64,000 nt of DNA from PHAA01 sp963665865 (GTDB lineage: Bacteria; Bacillota; Syntrophomonadia; Syntrophomonadales; Syntrophomonadaceae). Location: the NCBI GenBank assembly GCA_963665865.2, contig CAXXWF010000001.1:3596001-3660000 (forward strand). The letters run 5' to 3'. A program made the position numbers and the translations under genes. The notes beneath the pieces were generated by a model that did not search any database, was not told where the DNA came from, and saw only the letters and a list, made by a program, of their open reading frames with translations. The stretch's first letter is position 1; every line of letters starts with the position of its first letter. Shown piece by piece: positions 1 through 8,608 of this stretch.

Positions 1-2873
1 GACTTCTGCCTTTCCAGTGCAGCATTCTTCTCGTCGATAACATCAATCTCGGATTGGATATTAGCAATTCTAGCATCGGACGCGGTTTTGTAATCAGTTG
101 TTTGTTTTTCGATATCCGCTACCTTTTTGTCGACCGCTTGCTGCAGTTCTTCTTTGCCAAGATCAATCGTCTTTTGCATAAGTTCATTGCGATAGGCATA
201 TTCAAGATTGCCCTTCAAAACTTCTTCGTAAAGCTTGATCTGCTGTTCAATGGTGATCGCATTCATGTCTTTGAGTTTGTCCACCCACTGTATTGTTTCT
301 TTAGCCTGGTCAGTGGGGATAGCCCTGATTTTTCCTTCAAGACCAACATAGCTTGTGCCAAGTTCATCAACCTTTTGCCGAGCAGTTTCAATCTCAGTTC
401 CGATTTTATCATAAGCTTCTCGTCCTGCATCGATTGAAGTATTTATTGACTTTTGCTTTGCCTCAAGGATGGTGATAGCCACCCGATAAGCGTCTGCTTC
501 TGCATGTAAACCTTCCTGTTGTTTGCGGTATAGTTCGGACATAGCAGTCTCTCGTGATAGTCCCTGAGCATATTCCTTTGCACTCATAGCGTTAGAAGTG
601 TGCAAGTTTTTCAATGCTTCCATAGCGTTTATTCCGCGCTCATTGGCCGCATTTAGTTTGTCTTGGGCGAGGGCGGTCGCGAGAACATCGCTTAAAAATT
701 TATCAAGCCATTTACTCTTAGCGGCAGAATCGCCACCAACACCACTATTATCCGTCCCATCCGTTTTAAGTCCGGCCAGTAAATCCGATGTTTTGGCATT
801 GGCTTCCGCTTCATATTTAGCCATTATCGCGTCAAGATTATCTAAATCACGAGTGAGGGCCGCTTCTGTATCTGTTTTTTTTGCAGCAACCGCTTCGTCG
901 AGTTGGGCTTGTAACTTGCTTCGTTGTTCCTGATACATAGCCTTAGTTCCATTACCGCCTGGCAACCATCCCCATACGGCTTGCCCCAATTGGTCAACTG
1001 CATCCCCTGGATGCCCAGACCATAAATCACTACCTGCACTTTTAAGATTGCCTAAAGGATTGTATTTACCCGCTAATGAATCAAGGTTGGAAATGTCTGT
1101 TTGCAAATCTTTAATTTTTTGACCAGCAGGATCCATTGCCATTCCAACACCGCGAGAGATTACGCCCAGTGCAGCAACAAGAAGTAGAATTTTACTAGCT
1201 GCTGCTATAGCCACAGATGCAACTCCGCCAATGCTTCCAGCAACTGCCGCCATAGTGCCAGGAACACCTTTGGCAGTTAATTCAAGCTTTAACAAACCTC
1301 CCTGTAATCCCATAGTCTGAATAGTTGCGTTTGTCGTAGCGGCAGTATATGCCCAAACCGCAATTTTCCAAGCAACATATCCCTCTGCTAATTTAACGCC
1401 AGTGGCTAAAACTTTCTTTAATTCATCATCATGGTCTTTTAAATCAACTATTCCACCGCGAACACTGGTCAAAAACATAATTAGCGCAGGAGTTGCATCT
1501 GTTGTTAATTCAGAGGTAAGCACCTGCAAACTAGCACTCGTCATTTTTAACTGTTGGGGCAAACTGGTCATTGCCGCTTCCACTAATTTCTTTTGCATAT
1601 CGACATTGGCCGTTTCGATTCCAGCAAGGGCTTTCTTATAAGCCCCCGTATAATCATCCAAGAAAGCTTCTAGCTTTTGGTACTGAAATTTACCTCCGGC
1701 TAAAGCTATGGCATAGTGCATTTTTGCTTGGTCAGATAAGGTTTTCCACTTATCCTGCAGTTCAATTAAGGTGGTACTCATATCTTTTATTTTGCCATTA
1801 CCATCAAATATCTCTATCTTTAAGGATTTTAATGCTTTTTGACCCTTATCACTTGCAAGACTAGCTTCCAACGACTTCCATGTATTACCTATCGTGCTAC
1901 CTCCCTGAGCGGTCATTTGCGCCAATGTAGATATAGCAGCAACGGCTTCTTTGCTATTCATTTTCATAGTGGAAAAAGCAGAACCTGAACGCTGGATAGC
2001 CGTTAAAAGGTCGGTAGCGTTAATTTGTAACATATGAGCAGCCGCCGATATTTCAAACAGGGCTTGTTTTGATTCTCCGGTAGTCAAACCAAACTGAGAC
2101 ATAATGGCTTCAACTGATTTTATAGCGGTTTCAACGGGAACGGCATCAACCACGACCAACTGTAAAGCGGTATCGGTGGCAGAGATAATGCTTGCTACAT
2201 CCTTAAACCTACGCCCTGCCTGAGCCATAACATCTAACACACTGCTAAAACTGACACCGTAAGCGGTAGCCATAACACCAGCAACATCTTTCAATTCGTT
2301 AAGGTCAGCGGTTAATTTAGCAGGACTTTTATCATATGGCGGGACTATTTCTAAAACTTGTTGGAGTTTAGTCATTGATGCAGAAACGTCCAAAACACTA
2401 GTTTTAATTAGTTCAAAAGAACCATAAATAGCCGCCCCTGCTGCGAGCCATGTTGCATGGCGTTCCAAAAGCGATAAAAAACCTGTCGGCTTTTCTTCAA
2501 AGGCCATTTGCCTGGCTGACATATAGGATGTTTTTTGAACTGCTAAGGCGGCATTGGCTTCCTTTTCAATAATAGCCTGCCTGGTTAATGCTTCTTTTGC
2601 TTGTATTGCCGATACTTCCGCTTCGCCTTTGGTAATGATGGCTACCCTTTTAGTTTCACCTTCTTCTGTGATTTGGTTTATCATTGCGGCCTGTGCTGTC
2701 ATTGGAGTCATTGACTGACTTGAAGCACTTGTTGCGCCAGGTATAATTAATTTAGTATTTTTAGCAACTTCGCTCAATGATGCTAGTTCCGCTTTTAGAA
2801 TCTTAATTGACTCCTGTGCCGGGGTTATACTTACCCCTAAAGCTGTTATTATTTTCATGGCTGCATCATCCAT
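1..2873 (-). CDS. Phage tail tape measure protein (TP901 type), C-terminus beyond window
   Basis: Open minus-strand frame without stop from the edge to an ATG at 2873 (TTG at 2876 is an in-frame alternative). A GGAAG ribosome site lies just upstream. At least 957 residues are visible. The N-terminal third matches the TP901 tape-measure core, with stretches such as AISTLAQMTAQGGSTIGNTW and TSLPQQLK. A hydrophobic segment follows at about residues 545-575, then long Ala/Glu/Lys/Asp-rich coiled coil running to the edge. Tape-measure proteins set tail length and are ejected with the DNA; the hydrophobic segment fits a membrane-inserting role. No tail chaperone or major tail gene precedes it. Instead there is a 330-bp gap and then replication genes, which is an unusual order. 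The family call is firm; completeness cannot be judged. Confidence 0.88.
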   Translation of the reverse strand, partial: MDDAAMKIITALGVSITPAQESIKILKAELASLSEVAKNTKLIIPGATSASSQSMTPMTAQAAMINQITEEGETKRVAIITKGEAEVSAIQAKEALTRQAIIEKEANAALAVQKTSYMSARQMAFEEKPTGFLSLLERHATWLAAGAAIYGSFELIKTSVLDVSASMTKLQQVLEIVPPYDKSPAKLTADLNELKDVAGVMATAYGVSFSSVLDVMAQAGRRFKDVASIISATDTALQLVVVDAVPVETAIKSVEAIMSQFGLTTGESKQALFEISAAAHMLQINATDLLTAIQRSGSAFSTMKMNSKEAVAAISTLAQMTAQGGSTIGNTWKSLEASLASDKGQKALKSLKIEIFDGNGKIKDMSTTLIELQDKWKTLSDQAKMHYAIALAGGKFQYQKLEAFLDDYTGAYKKALAGIETANVDMQKKLVEAAMTSLPQQLKMTSASLQVLTSELTTDATPALIMFLTSVRGGIVDLKDHDDELKKVLATGVKLAEGYVAWKIAVWAYTAATTNATIQTMGLQGGLLKLELTAKGVPGTMAAVAGSIGGVASVAIAAASKILLLVAALGVISRGVGMAMDPAGQKIKDLQTDISNLDSLAGKYNPLGNLKSAGSDLWSGHPGDAVDQLGQAVWGWLPGGNGTKAMYQEQRSKLQAQLDEAVAAKKTDTEAALTRDLDNLDAIMAKYEAEANAKTSDLLAGLKTDGTDNSGVGGDSAAKSKWLDKFLSDVLATALAQDKLNAANERGINAMEALKNLHTSNAMSAKEYAQGLSRETAMSELYRKQQEGLHAEADAYRVAITILEAKQKSINTSIDAGREAYDKIGTEIETARQKVDELGTSYVGLEGKIRAIPTDQAKETIQWVDKLKDMNAITIEQQIKLYEEVLKGNLEYAYRNELMQKTIDLGKEELQQAVDKKVADIEKQTTDYKTASDARIANIQSEIDVIDEKNAALERQK

Positions 2874-2916
2874 CAATTTGTCACTTCCTTTCAGATTTTA
2901 ATTAATTTTGGGCACG

Positions 2917-2942
2917 CTAAAAAACCCCTATAAAATGGGGTT
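2917..2942 (-). terminator. Intrinsic terminator downstream of the helicase
   Basis: On the minus strand AACCCC and GGGGTT pair around an 8-nt loop and are followed by six T residues. It lies after the helicase gene and only about 45 bp before the tape-measure start, which leaves little room for a promoter between them. Confidence 0.7.
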
Positions 2943-3097
2943 CGGAGAGTGTCTATTTGTTTTTGTTGTTGGGGAAAAGTTTGATTGAGAAAAACTTATT
3001 AAAAAACTAACAAGTGTATTATGAATGAATGGTATAACCGGTGGTTATAGATAGATGCAATTTTAACGAGAATAACTGAGGGATGCCCGGCTTTGCC

Positions 3098-3115
3098 TGT
3101 ACAAAATTTTGTACA
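3098..3115. promoter_or_regulatory. Perfect 18-bp palindrome, possible operator
   Basis: TGTACAAAATTTTGTACA is a perfect palindrome in the 330-bp gap between the helicase and tape-measure genes. It could be a dimeric repressor site controlling late genes. No cognate repressor is visible in the window, so the role is inferred only. Confidence 0.35.
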
Positions 3116-3205
3116 AGCTGCCATCAAAGCTTCAATGTCATCCTAAAGAGATTGCCTGCATATCCCTATTATACCGCATTTCGAGCCGGTTTATGATTAT
3201 TGATT

Positions 3206-4900
3206 TTAGGAACCCGTCTCCCTCTCGCCCAGTTGCTTAAACAATTTATATGCCGCCCCCTTGGTAAGTGTAGCATCTACATCGAACCCAGCCGCCCGGA
3301 GCGCATATACCTGCCTGGATGTAGCAGGTTCATTCTGCCTTACCTCTCGTTCGGCTAACTTTTGGCCTATAAGCTGACTGGCATCCCCGGTAGAAATATC
3401 TGGCGGATAATCAATATGCATCCTATCAAGTGTATCTAACTGTTTCTCTGTGGCTGGTTTCCGTGTCCATTTGGCATCTTTGCTAGCGAAGTTCTTGGCG
3501 TTCATCCGGGCATGATCTTCTGCAATTCCCATTGCATAGCCAATCGGCAATGCGCTGTGTGATAGGGAAGAGGAGGTATTGCCCTGCTCTGTCAGTGTCA
3601 CAGTGTATTTGTCCAGCGCTACCTGGTGCAAGTGAATGTATTCATTAATGCCTACCGGCAGTCTCCAATCAGATCCTACTGGGAACCACCTGAATTTACT
3701 GCGGTCTAACAGGTCATATTCTTTGGCTACTACCCTTTTAACGGTAGATGTCTGCCGATCTGCCTGCTCCTGGCGTTCCTCTTCCTCTTGGAGAGCTTGC
3801 TTCAAGGATTGTTTATCTTTCAAAGGTAATCCGGTTAAGCTCCCTAGGTTGCATATATCATGCCTATTGTCGGTAAATTCCAACACCATGCAGTTAGTCT
3901 TACCCGGATATAATCTGGTTCCACGGCCAACCATCTGCGTATAAAGTCCTTTACTCTTCGTAGGTCTGCACATTAATAGACAGTCAGTCGCTTCATCGTC
4001 CCATCCCTCGGTTAATACTTCGCAGTTGGTTAATACTTGAATCCCGCCATGACTATAGGCCTGGAGGATAGCTTTGCGGTCAACAATGCTCATATCTCCA
4101 TATACAGCTTCTGCCTTATACCCAGCATCCTGAAAGGATTTTGCCAGGTCTTTGCAATGCTGTACCCCTGCACAAAACGCAGCAGCTTTGCGATCATGGG
4201 CATACTTCTTGAATGAAGCTACTATAATCTTATTGCGATCTGCGGTATTGACTGCGGCCTCCAGCTCACCCGGAGCGAAGTCTCCCATCCTGGTATGAAC
4301 GTCTGCCAGATTCGTACCTGCCTTTACCCGGATAGCCTGGAGGTCTGATAAATACCCCGCCTTAATCATCGTTGGTAGACTTCGCTGGAATACCACCTTC
4401 TGAAAAACATTATCCAGCCCCTGCCCATCTAATCTCCATGGTGTTGCGGTCACTCCCAGCAAGAGCTTATCCGGGTTATCGTCCATAAAGCCCAGTCCTT
4501 TGATAACATCCAGGTAGCTATCACTAATTGCATGATGCGCTTCGTCTACTATCATCAGGTTAAAGTCCTGCTGTTGGAGTTCTGCCAATCTCTTTGGTCG
4601 TGAAATAGTCTGTATGGATGCAATAATGATCTGGTGGTCAATCTCATTTTGTTCTGCCTTGATGATACCAATATCTGCATCCGGCCATATCAATAGGATT
4701 TTGTCCTTGGCCTGTGTGAGTAGTTCCTCCCGGTGTGCAACAACTAAAGTTCGAGTATTTGATTCTTTGGTCAGGGCACCAAATAGTAAGGTTTTCCCGG
4801 TTCCGGTGGGCAGTGCTACCAGTTGCCGGGTAACCCCTTCTCCCTTTTTGGTTAATATCTCCTTTAAGGATTCCTGCTGATAATCACGAAGGGCGATCAT
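3206..4900 (-). CDS. Phage DEAD/DEAH-box (SF2) helicase
   Basis: A 564-residue superfamily 2 helicase. Walker A is PTGTGKT at residues 31-37, followed by TLVVAHREELL (motif Ia), IVDEAHHA (Walker B), GVTATPWR (motif III) and QMVGRGTRLYPGK (motif VI). The C-terminal 170 residues are less conserved and may bind DNA or a partner. Its ATG directly abuts the TAA of the upstream primase-helicase, so the two are co-transcribed and probably translationally coupled. Proteins of this type unwind DNA during phage replication or recombination; phage RecG/UvsW-like and RAD25-like helicases share this layout. A terminator follows at 2917-2942. The helicase family is certain; its exact role is inferred from position. 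Confidence 0.9.
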   Translation of the reverse strand: MIALRDYQQESLKEILTKKGEGVTRQLVALPTGTGKTLLFGALTKESNTRTLVVAHREELLTQAKDKILLIWPDADIGIIKAEQNEIDHQIIIASIQTISRPKRLAELQQQDFNLMIVDEAHHAISDSYLDVIKGLGFMDDNPDKLLLGVTATPWRLDGQGLDNVFQKVVFQRSLPTMIKAGYLSDLQAIRVKAGTNLADVHTRMGDFAPGELEAAVNTADRNKIIVASFKKYAHDRKAAAFCAGVQHCKDLAKSFQDAGYKAEAVYGDMSIVDRKAILQAYSHGGIQVLTNCEVLTEGWDDEATDCLLMCRPTKSKGLYTQMVGRGTRLYPGKTNCMVLEFTDNRHDICNLGSLTGLPLKDKQSLKQALQEEEERQEQADRQTSTVKRVVAKEYDLLDRSKFRWFPVGSDWRLPVGINEYIHLHQVALDKYTVTLTEQGNTSSSLSHSALPIGYAMGIAEDHARMNAKNFASKDAKWTRKPATEKQLDTLDRMHIDYPPDISTGDASQLIGQKLAEREVRQNEPATSRQVYALRAAGFDVDATLTKGAAYKLFKQLGERETGS

Positions 4901-7033
4901 TTATTCCTGCCCCCCTTCATCCTTAAATGCCTGATCATTTCCTGATACACTTGCGATGATCGGGGTGAACAACATGGTTAAATCATCAGATATATCGGCC
5001 TTTGGAGCATCTTGATCACCCTGTTCATCTAATTTTTTATGAACAACATGGTTTAAGCCTGTATTTACCGGTCTTTTAGGCATGTTGATCACCTTGTTCA
5101 TAGTTTTTACTCTAGCACCATCATCGTCTTGCACATCGGGTAACGTCCAAAACCAATCTTCGCCTTTTTTAAAAGTTTTAACTCCAATATTTTCTTTAGC
5201 TCTTCGCAAGGTAATTTCTTTAATGTCAGCCGCTTTTGCTTCTGACTTGACCTCTTTGATGAGTCTTTTTCCTTTAGCAAGAATATCCTGTAAAAACTCA
5301 ATAGCTTCATCAAATCTGTTCTGCTCGCGGTCTTGGCCTCCATCCTTGGGTTCTGGATATAATAATTCCTCGGCGGTTAATTCCGCTTTTCCCAGCCATG
5401 AGAAGCCTTTTTCCTTATCCAATTCAAACGCTACGGTTACACCCTCAAAGGAGATATTGCATTTCGTTGGGACTATTACCCGCCGCTGCTCATTGCCCGG
5501 GTCCTTACCAATTAGCAAAACAGTTCTTGCAGCTGCCGTGAAATCAATAGATCCCATACCACGATAACTAGCTTTGCCTGTACTCTGTTTATTTAAGTGA
5601 CGGATGATAACCACGGCGCAGTCAAATTCCTCTGCCAGTCTCAATATGCCCGTTAGGACTGGGCGGGTCTTGTTAGCCTGGTTCATGTCAATGTTTGGCC
5701 CTAGGTAGCCCTGCAGCGGATCAAAGACCAGTAGAGATGGCCTGATTGTTTCCATTGCCTGGCGAAGGATAGAAAGATCTTGCATAGAGACTGGTTCCAT
5801 ATTCTCATCATCTTCGCGCTGTTGGCCTTCTATAATATAGATATTGTCATGATTGGCACCTAGCATACTTAGCCTTGGCTTGATTGTATCGCTCAATCCG
5901 TCCTCTGCGGTCATATAAATTACGGTGGCAGGTTCATTTTCATGGGTTTTATTGAAAGTGCCTGTTTCCGGGTCGGGCAACTTCCACCCATTACTTATAG
6001 CTGCAACTAGGAAGAGAACGAACCATGTTTTGCCGTGACTGGGGTCACCTTCTACTATACATAGCTTTCTTAGTGCTATATACCGTTCCCATAACCACAT
6101 CACATCTTCTTCCTGAACATCCTTTAAGCAGGTAATAACTGGCCTTAGTGGATTATTGGCAATACCTTTGCCGGGCTCCGATTTAGATTTTATTGTTGAC
6201 TCCGGTTGCTCCTGTGGCCTCTCCCAGGCTTCAACAATCAGTTTCATAAGCTCTTCCTTTGTATGCCCAGCATCCAGCCAGTCGCTAACATCCCCTTTTT
6301 CAGGTAGTCCTGGTAGGTCAATTATTCTAGTTTGGCACCCTCTGGCCCGTAATTGTTTATCAACTTCTTCGCCATGTTTTTTACCGGGTGGGTCATTATC
6401 GGGGATAATGGTAATTTTGGCTCCTGATGGGAAATACTTGCTATGTTCCTCCCGCCACTTGCCCGCGCCGCCGTGGTTCGTAGTGGCGACGAAACCTCGT
6501 CCCACCAAGCGATTAACGTCTTTTTCCCCTTCCAAGATTAAGACCATCTTATCGACCTTTAATGCTTCGGATAGTTGAGGTAAGTGATAAGGAAGTGCCG
6601 GAATCCCTTGAAGATTCCATTTCCAGCCATCGTCACTCAGCCTACAAGCCTTAAAGGTTTTTTGACCATCAGAATATTGCTGTCGTAGTATTTGGTAAAT
6701 AAGGTTTCCTTCTATATCTTGATAATCATATACATCCATCGTTTTCGGTTTGCCTCGCTGCCGGGGCCGATCTTGTGGATGTTCGCGTGGGGGAAACAAA
6801 TCCCGCATTTCCAGTCCCCAGGCTCGCATGGTATCACGATTATCTCCACCACCATGATCCTTCAATAAGACTGTTTCATCAGGTAGCCTTGTCATGTGAA
6901 CACTGGGATTGGGGTCTGGTCTTAACGGACTCTTAAGCATCCATTGGTTTGGCTTAATTTGTGTGACATTTTCGGCTACTGCCAGTATCTTTTCATAGGG
7001 CAACATGTTATAATTATTAGTAATAGTTTGCAT
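4901..7033 (-). CDS. Phage/plasmid primase-helicase (TOPRIM plus RepA/DnaB-like ATPase)
   Basis: A 710-residue two-module replication protein. The N-terminal part resembles a CHC2-type primase region but lacks the zinc cysteines. A TOPRIM domain follows with EGEKD (168-172) and PDNDPPG (D212, D214), the acidic residues that bind metal in primases and topoisomerases. The C-terminal half is a RecA-like ATPase with Walker A GDPSHGKT (329-336) and Walker B SLLVFDP, as in AAA_25/RepA replicative helicases. The last 130 residues look like a linker with a winged-helix-like end. Such proteins prime and unwind DNA for phage or satellite replication. It is the first large gene of an early operon with the helicase. 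Confidence 0.9.
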   Translation of the reverse strand: MQTITNNYNMLPYEKILAVAENVTQIKPNQWMLKSPLRPDPNPSVHMTRLPDETVLLKDHGGGDNRDTMRAWGLEMRDLFPPREHPQDRPRQRGKPKTMDVYDYQDIEGNLIYQILRQQYSDGQKTFKACRLSDDGWKWNLQGIPALPYHLPQLSEALKVDKMVLILEGEKDVNRLVGRGFVATTNHGGAGKWREEHSKYFPSGAKITIIPDNDPPGKKHGEEVDKQLRARGCQTRIIDLPGLPEKGDVSDWLDAGHTKEELMKLIVEAWERPQEQPESTIKSKSEPGKGIANNPLRPVITCLKDVQEEDVMWLWERYIALRKLCIVEGDPSHGKTWFVLFLVAAISNGWKLPDPETGTFNKTHENEPATVIYMTAEDGLSDTIKPRLSMLGANHDNIYIIEGQQREDDENMEPVSMQDLSILRQAMETIRPSLLVFDPLQGYLGPNIDMNQANKTRPVLTGILRLAEEFDCAVVIIRHLNKQSTGKASYRGMGSIDFTAAARTVLLIGKDPGNEQRRVIVPTKCNISFEGVTVAFELDKEKGFSWLGKAELTAEELLYPEPKDGGQDREQNRFDEAIEFLQDILAKGKRLIKEVKSEAKAADIKEITLRRAKENIGVKTFKKGEDWFWTLPDVQDDDGARVKTMNKVINMPKRPVNTGLNHVVHKKLDEQGDQDAPKADISDDLTMLFTPIIASVSGNDQAFKDEGGQE

Positions 7034-7084
7034 ATTATTTTTTTCACCTTGCTTTCTTTTTGCAATGTTTCGCCTCCTTTGCTT

Positions 7085-7115
7085 GCCCGGTTCGCCCAGC
7101 CGGGCTTTTGGTTTT
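7085..7115. other. GC-rich hairpin between the excisionase-like gene and the primase-helicase
   Basis: GCCCGG and CCGGGC pair around an 8-nt loop and are followed on the plus strand by TTTTGGTTTTT. That would suit a plus-strand terminator, although no plus-strand gene lies upstream. On the minus strand it would be only a leader hairpin before the primase-helicase. Confidence 0.4.
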
Positions 7116-7118
7116 TAC

Positions 7119-7319
7119 TTAGGCCTGAATTGCCTCCCGGAGCATAGCATCCAGGGCCGCCACAGGTATTACCCATCGCTTTCCTCCTAGTTTTATAGCC
7201 GGGATTTCGCCGCTTTGGATTAGCTTGTGCATCAGGCTCGTTGAGATTCCCACAACATTGGCTGCCTCACGCGGGGATAAGCCTTTCCGGGTTGCATCGA
7301 TTTCGTAATTTTTGCGCAT
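7119..7319 (-). CDS. Excisionase-family helix-turn-helix protein
   Basis: A 66-residue protein of the MerR-like/excisionase HTH_17 family. The line LSPREAANVVGISTSLMHKL is the helix-turn-helix, followed by the wing GEIPAIKLGGKRWVIP. I start it at the ATG at 7319, which has AAGG nine bases upstream; the TTG two codons earlier is too close to that site. It lies first in the early minus-strand block, next to the attachment-site region. This suits an excisionase (recombination directionality factor) or an early regulator. No integrase is in the window; it should lie beyond the left edge. The fold is clear; an Xis function is inferred from size and location. Confidence 0.75.
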   Translation of the reverse strand: MRKNYEIDATRKGLSPREAANVVGISTSLMHKLIQSGEIPAIKLGGKRWVIPVAALDAMLREAIQA

Positions 7320-7393
7320 ATACAAATACCTTCTTTCCTTTATTAATAAATAACTGCCAAAAATGCCCCTTCCAACCCCCCTTTTTGGGCAAC

Positions 7394-7426
7394 AAAAAAC
7401 ACCGGTTGCCCGGTGCCGCTTTTTTC
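7394..7426. terminator. Bidirectional intrinsic terminator upstream of the excisionase-like gene
   Basis: CACCGG and CCGGTG pair around a 4-nt loop (7400-7415). Six A residues lie on the left, giving a T-run on the minus strand, and GCTTTTTT lies on the right. It may insulate the early operon from transcription entering from the attachment side. Confidence 0.6.
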
Positions 7427-8011
7427 GGTTATATTTTCCCCGCCGTTTTGCCTGTCGTCCCGTTTTAATCGTAACATTTCCAAATTGACCCGCATAGGTT
7501 AAAATCGTTTAAAAACCGATTAAAAACAGGTGATTTTCGTTTAAATTTGTAAATCTTTATATTTTTAATGATATTTTACAAGATTAGTAACCGCTTTATT
7601 TATTTTAATTAACCTTTGTTCCCACCTCTGCTGATTATAATATTGCATTTAATTTTATTATCTGAATAGGATAAAATTGTGCAGTTTAATTTTTTACCTC
7701 TGGTTATGCCGATCTTTTATCTTTATTTGTATGGAAGCAAACAGACAGGTGAGGTAATGAAATGAGAACTATAGGATATTATAAGGAAGATTTAATTTGA
7801 AGTGATAGTCTGCGAATCAATTTATGGCCAGTGCAAAAAAGAATGTGCCCACTTGCGGACTTGCTGGCAATATTTTTACTGCCGTTTTTACTGCCGTTTG
7901 ATAAAAATAGATAATGATAATAAAACAATATAACATTTGAAATATCCTTTAAAAATGGCACTCTGATACTGATAAAAAATAGTAAATATATATAAAAAGA
8001 GGTGTTTGACA
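7427..8011. other. AT-rich attachment-side region without genes
   Basis: I see no credible gene here. The region holds a repeated 9-mer TCGTTTAAA (7505 and 7537), long A/T runs, and a perfect tandem 12-mer at 7873-7896. The tRNA-Ser fragment follows directly. The arrangement looks like the P arm of a phage attachment site, which is an inference. Confidence 0.5.
7873..7896. repeat. Perfect tandem 12-bp repeat, candidate integrase arm site
   Basis: TTTTTACTGCCG occurs twice head-to-tail (7873-7884 and 7885-7896), about 115 bp from the tRNA fragment. Tandem short repeats at this distance from the core are typical of arm-type sites for tyrosine recombinases. The assignment is inferred from position. 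Confidence 0.4.
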
Positions 8012-8073
8012 GATTGGAAATCGAGTAGACGGCTAAAACTGTCTCGCGGGTTCGAATCCCGCCCTCTCCGCCA
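8012..8073 (+). tRNA. 3' fragment of tRNA-Ser(GGA), probable att core
   Basis: The fragment starts at the anticodon loop (TTGGAAA) and runs through the long variable arm typical of serine tRNAs. It includes a perfect T-arm (GCGGG TTCGAAT CCCGC, 8047-8063), the 3' acceptor strand CCTCTCC, discriminator G and an encoded CCA. The 5' half is absent: bases before 8012 cannot pair as the anticodon stem (a CTCGA-like strand is expected) and no D-arm is present. Phages that integrate into tRNA genes leave exactly such a 3' half at one end, so I read it as the right attachment site. It is not a functional tRNA. Confidence 0.8.
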
Positions 8074-8088
8074 TAATCAAGGAATACC

Positions 8089-8126
8089 AAGGGGTTTCAG
8101 ACTTTTGATCTGAAGCCCCTTTTACT
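8089..8126 (+). terminator. Terminator following the tRNA-Ser fragment
   Basis: AAGGGG-TTTCAG pairs with CTGAA-GCCCCTT and is followed by TTTTACTATTTTTT. It is well placed to be the original terminator of the serine tRNA. A similar hairpin in a similar sequence context recurs at 40161. Confidence 0.75.
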
Positions 8127-8148
8127 ATTTTTTACAATTGGTTGGGCC

Positions 8149-8292
8149 GGAGTAGCCATTTAGTAGCCGAAATAGGAGAATAGACGGAACTGGGGATAAA
8201 CACTTCATATTAGCTGCTAAATTCACTTGAGTAGCCCTTATTGTAGCCGTGCAGTCCAACTCTTCATATCAGCCCTGCAAATGAACTAGCTC
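8149..8292. repeat. GTAGCC direct-repeat element, two tandem units
   Basis: Two units, starting near 8150 and 8232, each contain GTAGCC, 5-6 bases, then GTAGCCG. Further downstream both share CATAT-AGC-TGC-AA. Related units lie at 9957, 11754 and 40213. The first unit also shares TAGCCGAAATAG, GAGAATAGA and TTAGCTGC with the 11754 copy. It sits right after the tRNA terminator, so arm-type integrase sites are a reasonable reading. Confidence 0.5.
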
Positions 8293-8411
8293 ACAGCGAT
8301 CTTTCGGCGACACCTTTTCTTTACGAGCTGCTCCAATATCCCCGAAAAGCAAAATATAGTTTACAAATAGAATAACATAATGTACAATATGCAATGTAAG
8401 GGGGGCGACAT

Positions 8412-8606
8412 TTGAAGAATCTTAAATTGAAGTCAGCAAGAGCAATTTTGGATATGTCTCAAGAGCAATTGGCCGAAGCAGTCGGCGTAACAAGACAGAC
8501 AATCGGAATGATTGAAGCTGGGAAATTTAATCCATCATTACAGTTGTGTATAGCGATATGCAAAACGTTAGGTAAAACATTAGACGATATTTTTTGGGAG
8601 GTATAA
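8412..8606 (+). CDS. Small XRE-family transcriptional regulator
   Basis: A 64-residue one-domain Cro/C1 protein. The helix-turn-helix is SQEQLAEAVGVTRQTIGMIE, followed by GKFNPSLQLCIAICKTLGKT. The start is TTG at 8412 with AGGGGG upstream. This short XRE type with a C-terminal LDDIFW-like tail commonly acts as a repressor encoded just before a small membrane protein. The next gene begins two bases after the stop (ATG at 8609), with its ribosome site inside the end of this gene, so they form one unit. Its target is unknown; autoregulation is likely by analogy. Confidence 0.85.
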   Translation: MKNLKLKSARAILDMSQEQLAEAVGVTRQTIGMIEAGKFNPSLQLCIAICKTLGKTLDDIFWEV

Positions 8607-8608
8607 TT

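Noticed and set aside
7779..8090. A 103-residue minus-strand frame over the tRNA fragment, opening with a GGEGGIRTRE line
   Set aside because: This is the well-known spurious protein produced antisense to the 3' end of serine tRNA genes.
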